Source: JBGUXS01 sp045118155
Lineage (GTDB): Bacteria > Pseudomonadota > Alphaproteobacteria > CAAHEQ01 > UBA3637
Direction of reading: 5' to 3'
Length of the DNA: 20,730 nt
Assembly (NCBI GenBank): GCA_045118155.1
Contig: JBGUXS010000037.1
Location: 1 to 20,730, forward strand
Made by a program: the position numbers and the translations under genes. Below, piece by piece: positions 5,280 to 13,362 of this stretch; the first letter of the stretch is position 1; every line of letters begins with the position of its first letter. Below the pieces are notes generated by a model that ran no database searches, was not told where the DNA came from, and worked only from the letters and a program-made list of their open reading frames with translations.

Positions 5280-7100
5280 ATGACAGAAAAGAACAAGGGG
5301 CCTTTGGTGCATCGCGTCGTGGTGGAAAGTGCGGCGCCCTTGACCGAGGCACAAATAAAAAAATTAAAACAAAAAATCACAAAAGTTTTAGGAACATCGG
5401 ATTATGATTTTGCCGTTCGTCATAATAAAGATATCTTGGGGGGCTTGATCTTAACCGTGGATTCGGTGGTCATTGATGCGTCTTTACGGGGGCAAATGCG
5501 GGCGTTCAAAGAACAATTGGACGGGCAAGACCTGAAAGATAAAACCTTGACAGATATCCAAGGCCTGTTCCAAAAACAAGTTGAAGATTTTGTCCCAACC
5601 CCGGTGCTAAAAGAAGTGGGAAAAGTCTTATCCGTTAAAGATGGAATTGCCACCCTTTCGGGATTGCACCATGTTGAAATGGGGGAAGAGGTTCTTTTTG
5701 AATCCGGGGCAAAAGGGTTGATTTTAGGCCTGAATCAAGAAACGGTTGCGGCGGCGGTATTGACCGAAACCGAAAGTATTCAAGAAGGTACCGATGCCTA
5801 TCGGACGAAACAAAAAATTTCTGTCCCCGTGGGAAAAGATTTGCTGGGACGGGTGGTAAATGCCTTGGGGATGCCCGTTGATGGGAAAAAGAATCTTGGC
5901 AATTTGCCCAAAAAACCTATTTATGCCGAAGCTCCGCCCATTATTACGCGGGATGCCGTGAATCGCCCTATTCAAACGGGGATTAAAGGGATTGATGCGT
6001 TGGTGCCAATTGGAAAAGGTCAGCGGGAATTGATTATCGGGGATAGACAAACCGGAAAGACGGCCTTGATTTTGGATATGATCCTTAGTCAAAAAACCAT
6101 CAATGAGGCCGCCACAAAACCAGAAGATAAAGTGTTTTGTGTGTATGTCGCTATCGGTCAAAAGCAATCATCTGTGCGGGATTTTGTGGAAGTTTTGAAA
6201 AAACGGGGGGCTTTGGAATACACGATAGTGGTATCGGCGACTGCTGCGGAAAGTTCCGGAATGCAATACTTGGCCCCGTATGCGGGGTGCACGATGGCCG
6301 AATATTTTAGGGATAATGGCTTAAACGCAATAGTGTTTTATGATGACTTGTCTAAACACGCGGTGGCGTATCGTGAATTGTCCCTTTTGTTAAAACGTCC
6401 CCCTGGACGGGAAGCGTATCCTGGGGATATCTTTTATATTCACTCGCGCTTGCTGGAACGGGCGGCACAGCTTGATAAAAAACTGGGTGGGGGGTCTTTG
6501 ACCGCTATCCCCGTGATTGAAACACAAGAAGGGGATGTGTCGGCGTATATCCCAACGAACGTTATTTCTATCACGGATGGACAGATTTTCTTGGAAACAA
6601 ACCTATTCCACCAAGGTGTTCGGCCGGCAATTAATGTGGGGTTGTCCGTATCCCGTGTGGGATCGGCCGCCCAAACAAAGGCCATGAAGAAAGTATCGGG
6701 ATCCTTGAAATTGGATTTGGCGCAATATCGGGAAATGTTGATTTTCTCGCAGTTCGCATCGGACCTAGATAAAACGACGCAGCGTATGTTGCATCAAGGG
6801 GCGCGGTTGACGCAAATCCTAAAACAAGATCAATACAGCCCAATGACATTTGGACAAGAGGTTGTATCTTTGTTTGCGGGGGTAAATGGCTATTTAGACG
6901 AAGTGCGCCTTGAAGATGTGGAAAAGTATGAAAAAAATCTTCAAGAACACTTAAAAACGGATGGACGCCGGATTTTGGATAAGCTAGAGGCCGAACCCGT
7001 TCTAACCGAAGATATGCATAAACGATTGACCGAGTTTGTCGGTAATTTTACACGAGATTTTATCGAGAACGCCCAATATGACAAGCCTACGACAGATTAA
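5280..7100 (+). CDS. atpA: F-type ATP synthase delta C-terminal domain fused to alpha subunit
   Basis: Residues about 9-80 match the C-terminal part of the F1 delta subunit (AtpH): the Leu-Thr-Glu start of the first helix near 21 and the conserved block from Gly54-Gly55 to Val-Ile-Asp-Ala-Ser-Leu-Arg-Gly at 64-71. From about 91 on it is a full alpha subunit (about 516 residues): Walker A GDRQTGKT at 254-261, the DDLSKHAVAYRE segment at 355-366, and SVSRVGSAAQ at 456-465 with arginine finger Arg459. Alpha is the non-catalytic nucleotide-binding subunit of the F1 head. The frame is open throughout, and no methionine lies near the usual alpha start, so the fusion appears real. The N-terminal delta domain, which normally caps F1, is missing here. 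The gene overlaps atpG by 23 bases. Usual alphaproteobacterial order is atpH-atpA-atpG-atpD-atpC as separate genes. Confidence 0.93.
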   Translation: MTEKNKGPLVHRVVVESAAPLTEAQIKKLKQKITKVLGTSDYDFAVRHNKDILGGLILTVDSVVIDASLRGQMRAFKEQLDGQDLKDKTLTDIQGLFQKQVEDFVPTPVLKEVGKVLSVKDGIATLSGLHHVEMGEEVLFESGAKGLILGLNQETVAAAVLTETESIQEGTDAYRTKQKISVPVGKDLLGRVVNALGMPVDGKKNLGNLPKKPIYAEAPPIITRDAVNRPIQTGIKGIDALVPIGKGQRELIIGDRQTGKTALILDMILSQKTINEAATKPEDKVFCVYVAIGQKQSSVRDFVEVLKKRGALEYTIVVSATAAESSGMQYLAPYAGCTMAEYFRDNGLNAIVFYDDLSKHAVAYRELSLLLKRPPGREAYPGDIFYIHSRLLERAAQLDKKLGGGSLTAIPVIETQEGDVSAYIPTNVISITDGQIFLETNLFHQGVRPAINVGLSVSRVGSAAQTKAMKKVSGSLKLDLAQYREMLIFSQFASDLDKTTQRMLHQGARLTQILKQDQYSPMTFGQEVVSLFAGVNGYLDEVRLEDVEKYEKNLQEHLKTDGRRILDKLEAEPVLTEDMHKRLTEFVGNFTRDFIENAQYDKPTTD

Positions 7101-8169
7101 GGACAGAATTCGCGGGGTCCAATCCACCAAGCAAATCACTTCCTCTATGAAAGTGGTGGCGTTGGCACGTCTTAAAAAACTCCATCAAGCATTCACAAAA
7201 ACGGATATCTATTTTTTGGAAATAACACGGATGGTTCGGAGACTGCTGCGGGCCGTATCGGATGAACAAGATGAACGTAATGCAAATTCAATTGACGAAG
7301 TGAACCTGATCCCCCCTGTTTTATCGGGACGGGGAAAAGAAGATGTGTTTATGGTGGCGGTCTTGACATCTGATGATGGTTTAAGTGGAATGTCTAATAT
7401 GCAAGTTGTTGAAAAAGCCCATGAAGTCATTACTTATTTGGAAGCCGAAAAAAAGACCGTACGGGTTGTATGCCTGGGGACCAAAGGGGCCGATTTCTTG
7501 CGCCGGATTTATCCTGATAGAAACTTTATTGTTTTTCCAAGAAAAGCCAAGAAAAACAAAAGCTTGTATGCTGATGCGGAAAATTTGGTGGCGCATTTGC
7601 TTAGGGCTTTTGACGAAGAACGGTTTGATGTGTGCGTTTGCATTCATAACCGGTTTAAATCTATTGTGTCGCAAAAACCAACCATAGAACAGCTGATCCC
7701 TAACAGATTGTTCGCCGATGATAATCCGTGGCAGTTTTTAATTACCAGAAAATTGCCGGATTACATGAAAAAGGATTTTTTGGGGCATCAACAAGTGGCT
7801 TTGAAAGATTCAAGTTTTTTAAAGGCGTTTGGGGGGGCGTTTATGCTGAAAGCTTTTGGGGAAATTGATGAACGCTTGATGCAGGAAGCAACGCGTGATC
7901 CGTGGGTCTATGATTATGACCCCGATGCCGAAGAAAACTTAAATAAGGTGCTGCCGCAGTATTTAACGGCGTGCGTTTATCGGATGTTGCTGGAATCGGA
8001 TGTGTCGGATAATGCCGCGCGCTTGATGGCGATGGATAATTCAACCCGAAATGCAAACCAGATGTTGGATATGTTGCGGAAAAAATATGCAAGTACTCGT
8101 CAGAATTTGATCACAACCGATTTGGTTGAACGCACCGGGGCGACCATCACCCCAGATAAAAAAAGATGA
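7078..8169 (+). CDS. atpG: F-type ATP synthase gamma subunit, enlarged
   Basis: The gamma subunit is the rotating central stalk of F1. The start at 7078 is chosen over an in-frame ATG at 7036 because the protein then opens with the family start Met-x-Ser-Leu-Arg-Gln-Ile-Lys-x-Arg-Ile and the SMKVVALARLKK helix (23-34). The C-terminal helix is well conserved, with YRMLLESDVSDNAARLMAMD at 301-320 followed by Asn-x-Thr-Arg-Asn-Ala. At 363 residues it is about 70 longer than typical gamma (about 290). The extra length lies mainly at residues about 215-275, between the Rossmann-like domain and the C-terminal helix. The usual GLCGG-type motif reads Gly101-Leu-Ser-Gly-Met. It overlaps the end of the alpha fusion gene, so translation is probably coupled. 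No atpD or atpC follows, and no terminator is seen before the next promoter. A G7 run lies at 7831-7837. Confidence 0.92.
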   Translation: MTSLRQIKDRIRGVQSTKQITSSMKVVALARLKKLHQAFTKTDIYFLEITRMVRRLLRAVSDEQDERNANSIDEVNLIPPVLSGRGKEDVFMVAVLTSDDGLSGMSNMQVVEKAHEVITYLEAEKKTVRVVCLGTKGADFLRRIYPDRNFIVFPRKAKKNKSLYADAENLVAHLLRAFDEERFDVCVCIHNRFKSIVSQKPTIEQLIPNRLFADDNPWQFLITRKLPDYMKKDFLGHQQVALKDSSFLKAFGGAFMLKAFGEIDERLMQEATRDPWVYDYDPDAEENLNKVLPQYLTACVYRMLLESDVSDNAARLMAMDNSTRNANQMLDMLRKKYASTRQNLITTDLVERTGATITPDKKR

Positions 8170-8188
8170 AAAATTTCTTAAAAAATGC

Positions 8189-8217
8189 TTGACATAAGGT
8201 TTTAAATGTGGTTTAAT
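8189..8217 (+). promoter_or_regulatory. Strong sigma70-type promoter of the str ribosomal operon
   Basis: A perfect TTGACA (8189-8194), an exact 17-base spacer and TTTAAT (8212-8217, five of six consensus bases). Transcription would start near 8224, giving a leader of about 165 bases before rpsL. It is the best promoter seen in the window and drives the most highly expressed genes. Confidence 0.85.
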
Positions 8218-8218
8218 G

Positions 8219-8305
8219 TAAAGACTTTTATGGTATCAGTGCCTGCAAAAAAATGACAGGATGTACTTGGAAGTCTTTAATGAAATCAGGGGCTTAGTGT
8301 CCCTG
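8219..8305 (+). promoter_or_regulatory. Structured leader of the str operon
   Basis: TAAAGACTT (8219-8227) and AAGTCTTTA (8271-8279) are perfect inverted repeats, extendable by two G-U pairs and one A-U pair. Inside, CCTG (8242-8245) pairs with CAGG (8257-8260). A second hairpin, CAGGG/CCCTG, spans 8287-8305. It could be a site for translational feedback, as S7 does for str operons elsewhere, or an attenuator. No T-tract follows, so termination is unlikely. The first arm overlaps the expected transcription start, so part of it may act only as DNA. Confidence 0.4.
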
Positions 8306-8389
8306 TGCTTAAAGAAATTGAGTGCTTTTGGTTGCCCGAAATGGGTCGCTGAAAGTTTGTGTATTGGGTTAGTAGAAAAGGAAAGGTAA

Positions 8390-8761
8390 ATGCCCACAAT
8401 AAACCAATTGGTCCGCAAACCGCGGCAAAAGAAAAAAGTATTGAATAAAGTGCCGGCGTTAAAGCATTCTCCGCAACGGCGGGGGGTGTGTACACGTGTT
8501 TATACACATACGCCGAAGAAACCGAACTCGGCTTTGAGAAAGGTGGCTAGGGTTCGTTTAAGCAGTGGTTTTGAAGTCACTTGTTACATTCCTGGGGAAG
8601 GTCATAACCTGCAAGAACACTCGGTGGTGTTAGTGCGTGGGGGTCGTGTGAAAGACTTGCCTGGGGTACGGTACCATATCATTCGGGGAACCTTGGATAC
8701 ACAAGGGGTTGCTAAACGTAAACAATCGCGTTCGTTATACGGCGCTAAACGGCCTAAGTAA
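8390..8761 (+). CDS. rpsL: 30S ribosomal protein S12
   Basis: S12 sits at the decoding centre of the 30S subunit and affects translational accuracy. The 123-residue length is normal. TPKKPNSALRKVARVRL at 41-57 and GRVKDLPGVRYH at 85-96 are the family signatures. Lys43 and Lys88, the positions altered in classical streptomycin resistance, are both lysine, so no such resistance is encoded here. The start is supported by AAAAGGAAAGG just upstream. It is the first gene after the promoter at 8189-8217, ten bases before rpsG, in the classic rpsL-rpsG-fusA order. Confidence 0.98.
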   Translation: MPTINQLVRKPRQKKKVLNKVPALKHSPQRRGVCTRVYTHTPKKPNSALRKVARVRLSSGFEVTCYIPGEGHNLQEHSVVLVRGGRVKDLPGVRYHIIRGTLDTQGVAKRKQSRSLYGAKRPK

Positions 8762-8771
8762 GGAGTAAAAC

Positions 8772-9242
8772 ATGTCACGTAGACACAGAGCGGTAAAAAG
8801 AGAAGTGACGGCGGACGCTAAATACGCAAACGTTATTGTCACAAAATTTATGAACAGCTTGATGCATGATGGGAAAAAATCCGTTGCAGAAGCTATTGTA
8901 TATGGGGCTTTTGATGAACTAGAAGCCAAATTGAAAAAAGGGGCGTTGGAAATTTTCTTAACGGCCTTAGATAACGTTAAACCAACCTTAGAAGTTCGGT
9001 CTCGGCGGGTCGGTGGGGCAACTTATCAGGTTCCTGTGGAAGTGCGCCCAGATAGACAACAAGCTTTGGCAATCCGTTGGATTATCGCAGCAGCCCGTAA
9101 AAGAAGCGAAAAAACAATGGTGGAACGCTTGTTTGGTGAATTGCAAGATGCCTTTAATAACCGGGGCAATGCAATCAAAAAACGTGAAGAAGTTCATAAA
9201 ATGGCCGAAGCCAACAAAGCTTTCGCGCATTATAGATGGTAA
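8772..9242 (+). CDS. rpsG: 30S ribosomal protein S7
   Basis: S7 binds the 3' major domain of 16S rRNA, nucleates assembly of the 30S head and touches E-site tRNA. The 156-residue length is typical. The opening MSRRHRAVKREV, the GGATYQVPVEVRPDRQ block and the end segment HKMAEANKAFAHYRW are family features. AAGGAG lies seven bases upstream. In other bacteria S7 represses its own operon by binding the str mRNA; the short gap to rpsL leaves little room for an intergenic site here, so any such control would more likely use the leader before rpsL. Confidence 0.98.
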   Translation: MSRRHRAVKREVTADAKYANVIVTKFMNSLMHDGKKSVAEAIVYGAFDELEAKLKKGALEIFLTALDNVKPTLEVRSRRVGGATYQVPVEVRPDRQQALAIRWIIAAARKRSEKTMVERLFGELQDAFNNRGNAIKKREEVHKMAEANKAFAHYRW

Positions 9243-9254
9243 GGGGGAGACACT

Positions 9255-11333
9255 ATGGCACGAACAACACCGATTGAACGGTATAGAAATATTGGGATTA
9301 TGGCCCATATTGATGCGGGGAAAACAACCACTACAGAACGGATTTTGTATTACACAGGGAAATCCCACAAAATCGGGGAAGTGCATGATGGTGCCGCCAC
9401 TATGGACTGGATGGAACAAGAACAAGAACGGGGGATCACAATTACTTCCGCCGCAACAACGGCTTTCTGGAAAGATCACCGAATTAACATCATTGATACG
9501 CCGGGGCACGTGGACTTCACAATTGAGGTGGAACGGTGCTTGCGGGTGCTAGATGGGGCCGTGGCCGTATTTGGCGGTGTGGAAGGTGTTGAACCGCAAT
9601 CCGAAACTGTTTGGCGGCAAGCGGATAAGTATGGGGTTCCCCGGATTTGTTTCGTGAACAAAATGGACCGGATTGGGGCGAACTTCCCGCGGTGTGTCGC
9701 GATGATTAAAGATCGTTTGGGGGCTCGGCCGATGGTCATGACGTTGCCGGTTGGTGCCGAAAATGAATTTAAAGGTGTTGTAGACGTTCTAAAACGTAAA
9801 GCTATTATTTGGCACTCCGAAGACCTAGGGGCCACGTTTGAAGAACAAGAAATTCCAGCAGATATGAAAGCCGAAGCAGATAAGTATTATGCTGAACTTG
9901 TTGAAATGGCCGTAGAAATGGATGATGCGGCTATGGAAGCTTATCTTGAAGGGCAAGAACCTAGCATTGAAACGTTGAAGAAATGTATTCGTAAAGGGAC
10001 AATTGAACAGAAATTTGTCCCTGTTTTATGTGGATCTGCCTTTAAAAACAAAGGGATTCAAACGCTATTGGACGCTGTGGTAGATTACTTACCATCCCCA
10101 ATAGATATTCCGCAGGCCCGTGGGATTGATGCTAAGACAGATGCGGAATATATTTGTGCTTCGGACGATAAGAAACCACTAGCGGCGTTGGCCTTTAAGA
10201 TCATGAATGACCCGTTTGTGGGGTCTTTGACCTTTGTGCGGATTTATCAAGGGACCTTATCGGCTGGGACATACGTTTTAAATACGGTTAAAGATGAAAA
10301 AGAACGGATTGGTCGGATGCTGCTCATGCACGCCAATCACCGGGAAGAAATCAAAGAAGCTTCCGCTGGGGATATTGTGGCCTTGGTGGGCTTAAAAGAT
10401 ACCACGACGGGGGATACATTGTGTGGGGATAACTTAAATGTTATCTTGGAAAAAATGGAATTCCCAGATCCCGTGATTGAAATTGCGGTGGAACCTAAAA
10501 CCAAAGTTGATATTGAAAAAATGGCGTTGGCCCTCAATCGGTTGGCAATGGAAGACCCGTCTTTCCGGGTATCTTCTAACACAGAAACCGGGCAAACCAT
10601 TATTAAAGGGATGGGCGAACTTCACCTTGAAATTATTGTAGATCGTCTGCGGCGTGAATTTAAGGTGGAAGCAAACGTTGGGGCCCCGCAGGTGGCTTAT
10701 CGCGAAACCATTTCTAAAGAATACGACGAAGATTATACCCATAAGAAACAAACCGGTGGGGCCGGGCAATTTGCGCGTGTTAAAATTCGCTTTTCACCGT
10801 TGCCTCCGGGATCTGGGTATCAATTTGAAAACACGGTTGTGGGGGGAAACGTTCCGAAAGAATATATTCCTGGGGTTGAAAAGGGCTTAAAGGCCGCTAT
10901 GGAAACCGGGGTGATTGCGGGCTTCCCTTGCACAGACTTTAAAGCGAACTTGTATGATGGGGCGTTCCATGATGTGGACTCTAGCACCATGGCGTTTGAA
11001 ATTGCAGCTCGTGCGGCTTTCCGGGAAGGGATTGCTAAGGCAGCACCGAAGTTGTTGGAACCTATCATGAAGATTGAAATCGTCACCCCTGAAGAATATA
11101 TGGGCGATATTATTGGGGATTTAAACTCTCGGCGGGGAAATGTATCCGGCATGGATGCGCGTGGAAATGCACGTGTGATTGACGGGACAGCGCCGCTTGC
11201 CAATATGTTCGGTTATGTGAAGACTTTGCGGTCTTTAAGCCAAGGGCGTGCTCAGTTTACAATGGTCTTTTCGCACTATGCGGATGTTCCGCAGATGGTT
11301 GCTGACGAGATTAAGGCAAAATTAGCGGGATAA
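9255..11333 (+). CDS. fusA: Elongation factor G
   Basis: EF-G is the GTPase that drives ribosomal translocation and, with ribosome recycling factor, subunit splitting. The 692-residue length is normal for the full five-domain protein. The G1 loop AHIDAGKT is at 17-24, then the switch II DTPGH motif and the NKMD specificity motif in the G domain. The C-terminal half has the expected domain IV motif GGAGQFARVK and a normal end. AGGGGGAG precedes the start. The next gene is rpsJ, 14 bases on; the tuf gene usual at this place in proteobacteria is absent. Confidence 0.98.
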   Translation: MARTTPIERYRNIGIMAHIDAGKTTTTERILYYTGKSHKIGEVHDGAATMDWMEQEQERGITITSAATTAFWKDHRINIIDTPGHVDFTIEVERCLRVLDGAVAVFGGVEGVEPQSETVWRQADKYGVPRICFVNKMDRIGANFPRCVAMIKDRLGARPMVMTLPVGAENEFKGVVDVLKRKAIIWHSEDLGATFEEQEIPADMKAEADKYYAELVEMAVEMDDAAMEAYLEGQEPSIETLKKCIRKGTIEQKFVPVLCGSAFKNKGIQTLLDAVVDYLPSPIDIPQARGIDAKTDAEYICASDDKKPLAALAFKIMNDPFVGSLTFVRIYQGTLSAGTYVLNTVKDEKERIGRMLLMHANHREEIKEASAGDIVALVGLKDTTTGDTLCGDNLNVILEKMEFPDPVIEIAVEPKTKVDIEKMALALNRLAMEDPSFRVSSNTETGQTIIKGMGELHLEIIVDRLRREFKVEANVGAPQVAYRETISKEYDEDYTHKKQTGGAGQFARVKIRFSPLPPGSGYQFENTVVGGNVPKEYIPGVEKGLKAAMETGVIAGFPCTDFKANLYDGAFHDVDSSTMAFEIAARAAFREGIAKAAPKLLEPIMKIEIVTPEEYMGDIIGDLNSRRGNVSGMDARGNARVIDGTAPLANMFGYVKTLRSLSQGRAQFTMVFSHYADVPQMVADEIKAKLAG

Positions 11334-11347
11334 GGAAAGGTAATACC

Positions 11348-11656
11348 ATGAAAACACAAAATATTAGAATTAGATTACGTGCTTTTGATCACCGGTTGTT
11401 GGATCAATCAACCCGTGAGATTGTCAGTACGGCGAAGCGGACTGGGGCCGAAGTTGTCGGACCTATTCCCTTGCCGACCCGTATTGAAAAATTTACAGTG
11501 AATCGTTCGCCGCACGTTGATAAAAAGGCGCGGGAACAGTTTGAAATCCGTACCCACAAGAGGGTGCTCGACATTATTGATCCAACACCGCAGACGGTTG
11601 ATGCGTTAATGAAGCTTGACCTAGCAAGCGGTGTAGATGTTGAGATTAAAGTATAA
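11348..11656 (+). CDS. rpsJ: 30S ribosomal protein S10 (NusE)
   Basis: S10 is a head protein of the 30S subunit and also, as NusE, part of transcription antitermination complexes. Its 102 residues match the family length. The opening IRIRLRAFDHRLLDQS and the SPHVDKKAREQFEIRTHKR loop are diagnostic. GGAAAGG lies upstream of the start. It normally opens the S10 operon with a long leader, but here it follows fusA after 14 bases, so the str and S10 blocks are joined and no separate S10 leader for L4-type control exists. Confidence 0.98.
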   Translation: MKTQNIRIRLRAFDHRLLDQSTREIVSTAKRTGAEVVGPIPLPTRIEKFTVNRSPHVDKKAREQFEIRTHKRVLDIIDPTPQTVDALMKLDLASGVDVEIKV

Positions 11657-11668
11657 AAGGAAGAAAAA

Positions 11669-12418
11669 ATGCGTTCAGGTGTAATTGCAGAAAAAGTCGG
11701 CATGATGAGCTTCTTCCGTGAGAACGGGACACAAATTCCTGTGACGGTCTTAAAAATCAATGACTGTACAGTGGTGGATGTTCGCACGCAAGAACGTGAT
11801 GGCTATGTCGCGCTTCAATTAGGGGCTGGTAAAGCCAAATTGAAGAATGTCACCAAACCGCTTCAAGGACATTTTGCGAAAAACAAAGTGGAACCGAAGC
11901 AAAAATTGGTGGAATTTCGGGTTTCCGAAGATTGTGTTGTCCCAGTAGGCGCTTGCTTTGGGGCAAATCATTTCATTGTCGGTCAAAAAGTTGACGTTCA
12001 AGGTATTTCCTTAGGTAAGGGATTTGCCGGGGTGATGAAACGTCATAACTTTGGCGGGGACAATGCTTCTCATGGGGTGTCTTTGACGCACCGGGCAATC
12101 GGGTCCACTGGGAACCGTGAATGGCCTGGTAAAGTGTTCAAAAACCGTCCTATGCCAGGGCAACTTGGAAATGAGAAGGTGACTGTTCAAGGATTAGATG
12201 TTGTTTCCATTGATGAAGCACGGGGGTTGATTATGGTCAAAGGGTCCGTTCCTGGGTATGAAGGGGCTTATGTGACAATCGTTGATTCTGTGAAGTCCCC
12301 CAAACAAAACGTGGGTCCAGTGCCTGCGGGGTTGAAGGCTGGGGCAGAAAAAGCTGAAAAAGCCGAAGAACCAAAGGCCGAACCAAAAGAAGCAGCAGCT
12401 GAAGAAGTAAAGGAATAG
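11669..12418 (+). CDS. rplC: 50S ribosomal protein L3 with acidic/alanine tail
   Basis: L3 is an early assembly protein of the 50S subunit that reaches towards the peptidyl transferase centre. Core motifs are present: KGKGFAGVMKRHNF region at about 117-128, HGVSLTHRAIGSTG at 135-148, and PGKVFKNRPMPGQLGNE from 153. The position equivalent to E. coli Gln150, methylated by PrmB, is Glu151 here. At 249 residues it is longer than E. coli L3 (209) because of a Lys/Glu/Ala-rich tail from about residue 222. AAGGAAG precedes the start. Confidence 0.98.
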   Translation: MRSGVIAEKVGMMSFFRENGTQIPVTVLKINDCTVVDVRTQERDGYVALQLGAGKAKLKNVTKPLQGHFAKNKVEPKQKLVEFRVSEDCVVPVGACFGANHFIVGQKVDVQGISLGKGFAGVMKRHNFGGDNASHGVSLTHRAIGSTGNREWPGKVFKNRPMPGQLGNEKVTVQGLDVVSIDEARGLIMVKGSVPGYEGAYVTIVDSVKSPKQNVGPVPAGLKAGAEKAEKAEEPKAEPKEAAAEEVKE

Positions 12419-12422
12419 AACA

Positions 12423-13043
12423 ATGAAATGTGATGTTAAGAATTTTGAGCAAAAATCAGTCGGCTCTATTGAATTACCAGAAGCTGTCTTCGGCGTTCAT
12501 GTTCGGAAGGATATTTTGGCGCGGGTGATTCAATGGCAATTGGATAAACGGCGGGCTGGAACGCATAAAACAAAAGATATTTCTGAAGTCAGTGGTCGGG
12601 GGGCAAAGCCTTACCGTCAAAAAGGAACAGGTCGGGCACGTCTTGGGAATGTGCGGGCCCCACAAACACGCCATGGGGGTGTTGCTTTTGGGCCAGTTGT
12701 GCGTTCTCATGAATATGACTTGAACAAAAAGATTCGGGCCTTGGGGCTTCGGATGGCTTTATCTCAAAAACAAGCAGAAGGCAAGTTGTTTGTGTTGGAT
12801 ACGTTGGCGGTTGAAGACGTTAAAACCAAAGCGATGCAAGCCATTTTTGATAAGAACGGATGGAAATCTGTTTTGTTTGTAGATGGGGAAAGCTTGAACG
12901 ATAAATTTATGTTATCTATCCAAAATATCGTTGGGGCAGATGCTTTACCGACAATTGGGGCGAATGTTTATGATGTTGTTCGTCACGAAACGTTGGTGTT
13001 ATCTAAAGAAGCAGTGGCTCAATTGGAAGGACGGTTGAAATGA
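12423..13043 (+). CDS. rplD: 50S ribosomal protein L4
   Basis: L4 binds 23S rRNA domain I, and its extended loop lines the peptide exit tunnel. The loop is visible at residues about 58-90 (GRGAKPYRQKGTGRARLG, then APQTRHGGVAFGP). The 206-residue length is typical. In gammaproteobacteria L4 also represses the S10 operon; the compact join to fusA argues against the same leader-based mechanism here. The stop overlaps the rplW start (ATGA), suggesting coupled translation. Confidence 0.98.
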   Translation: MKCDVKNFEQKSVGSIELPEAVFGVHVRKDILARVIQWQLDKRRAGTHKTKDISEVSGRGAKPYRQKGTGRARLGNVRAPQTRHGGVAFGPVVRSHEYDLNKKIRALGLRMALSQKQAEGKLFVLDTLAVEDVKTKAMQAIFDKNGWKSVLFVDGESLNDKFMLSIQNIVGADALPTIGANVYDVVRHETLVLSKEAVAQLEGRLK

Positions 13044-13360
13044 TAAAAAAAGCAGAAGAAAAAACAATGATTGATGCCGCTTTGTATGATTGCATTCGCC
13101 ATCCTTTGATGACAGAAAAAGCTATGAAAAGCTCTGAACACAATCAAGTGGCGTTTGTTGTGGATATGACGGCAACAAAACCACAGATAAAAAAAGCGGT
13201 AGAAGCTGTTTTCGGCGTTAAAGTGAAAGCCGTTAATACCGTGTGTCAAAATGGTAAAGTCAAGATGTTCCGCCGGCAGAAAGGGGTTCGCAGTGATGTG
13301 AAAAAGGCCTTTGTAACCCTGGCAGAAGGTCAGACAATTGATGTGACAGCAGGAGTATAA
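13040..13360 (+). CDS. rplW: 50S ribosomal protein L23
   Basis: L23 lies at the exit of the peptide tunnel and docks signal recognition particle and trigger factor. The 106-residue product has the family core from IRHPLMTEKAM and the segment GVKVKAVNT. The start at 13040 overlaps rplD by four bases and is backed by GGAAGGA within rplD. An internal ATG at 13067 would give a 97-residue protein closer to typical length, so the exact start is slightly uncertain. Two bases separate it from rplB. Confidence 0.96.
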   Translation: MIKKAEEKTMIDAALYDCIRHPLMTEKAMKSSEHNQVAFVVDMTATKPQIKKAVEAVFGVKVKAVNTVCQNGKVKMFRRQKGVRSDVKKAFVTLAEGQTIDVTAGV

Positions 13361-13362
13361 AC

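Noticed and set aside
5363..5550. Separate internal start for a normal alpha subunit
   Set aside because: There is no ATG near the expected alpha start and no clear ribosome binding site; the TTG at codon 90 lacks a Shine-Dalgarno sequence.
7036..7077. Upstream ATG for atpG
   Set aside because: The added 14 residues do not belong to the gamma family, while the ATG at 7078 gives the conserved start.
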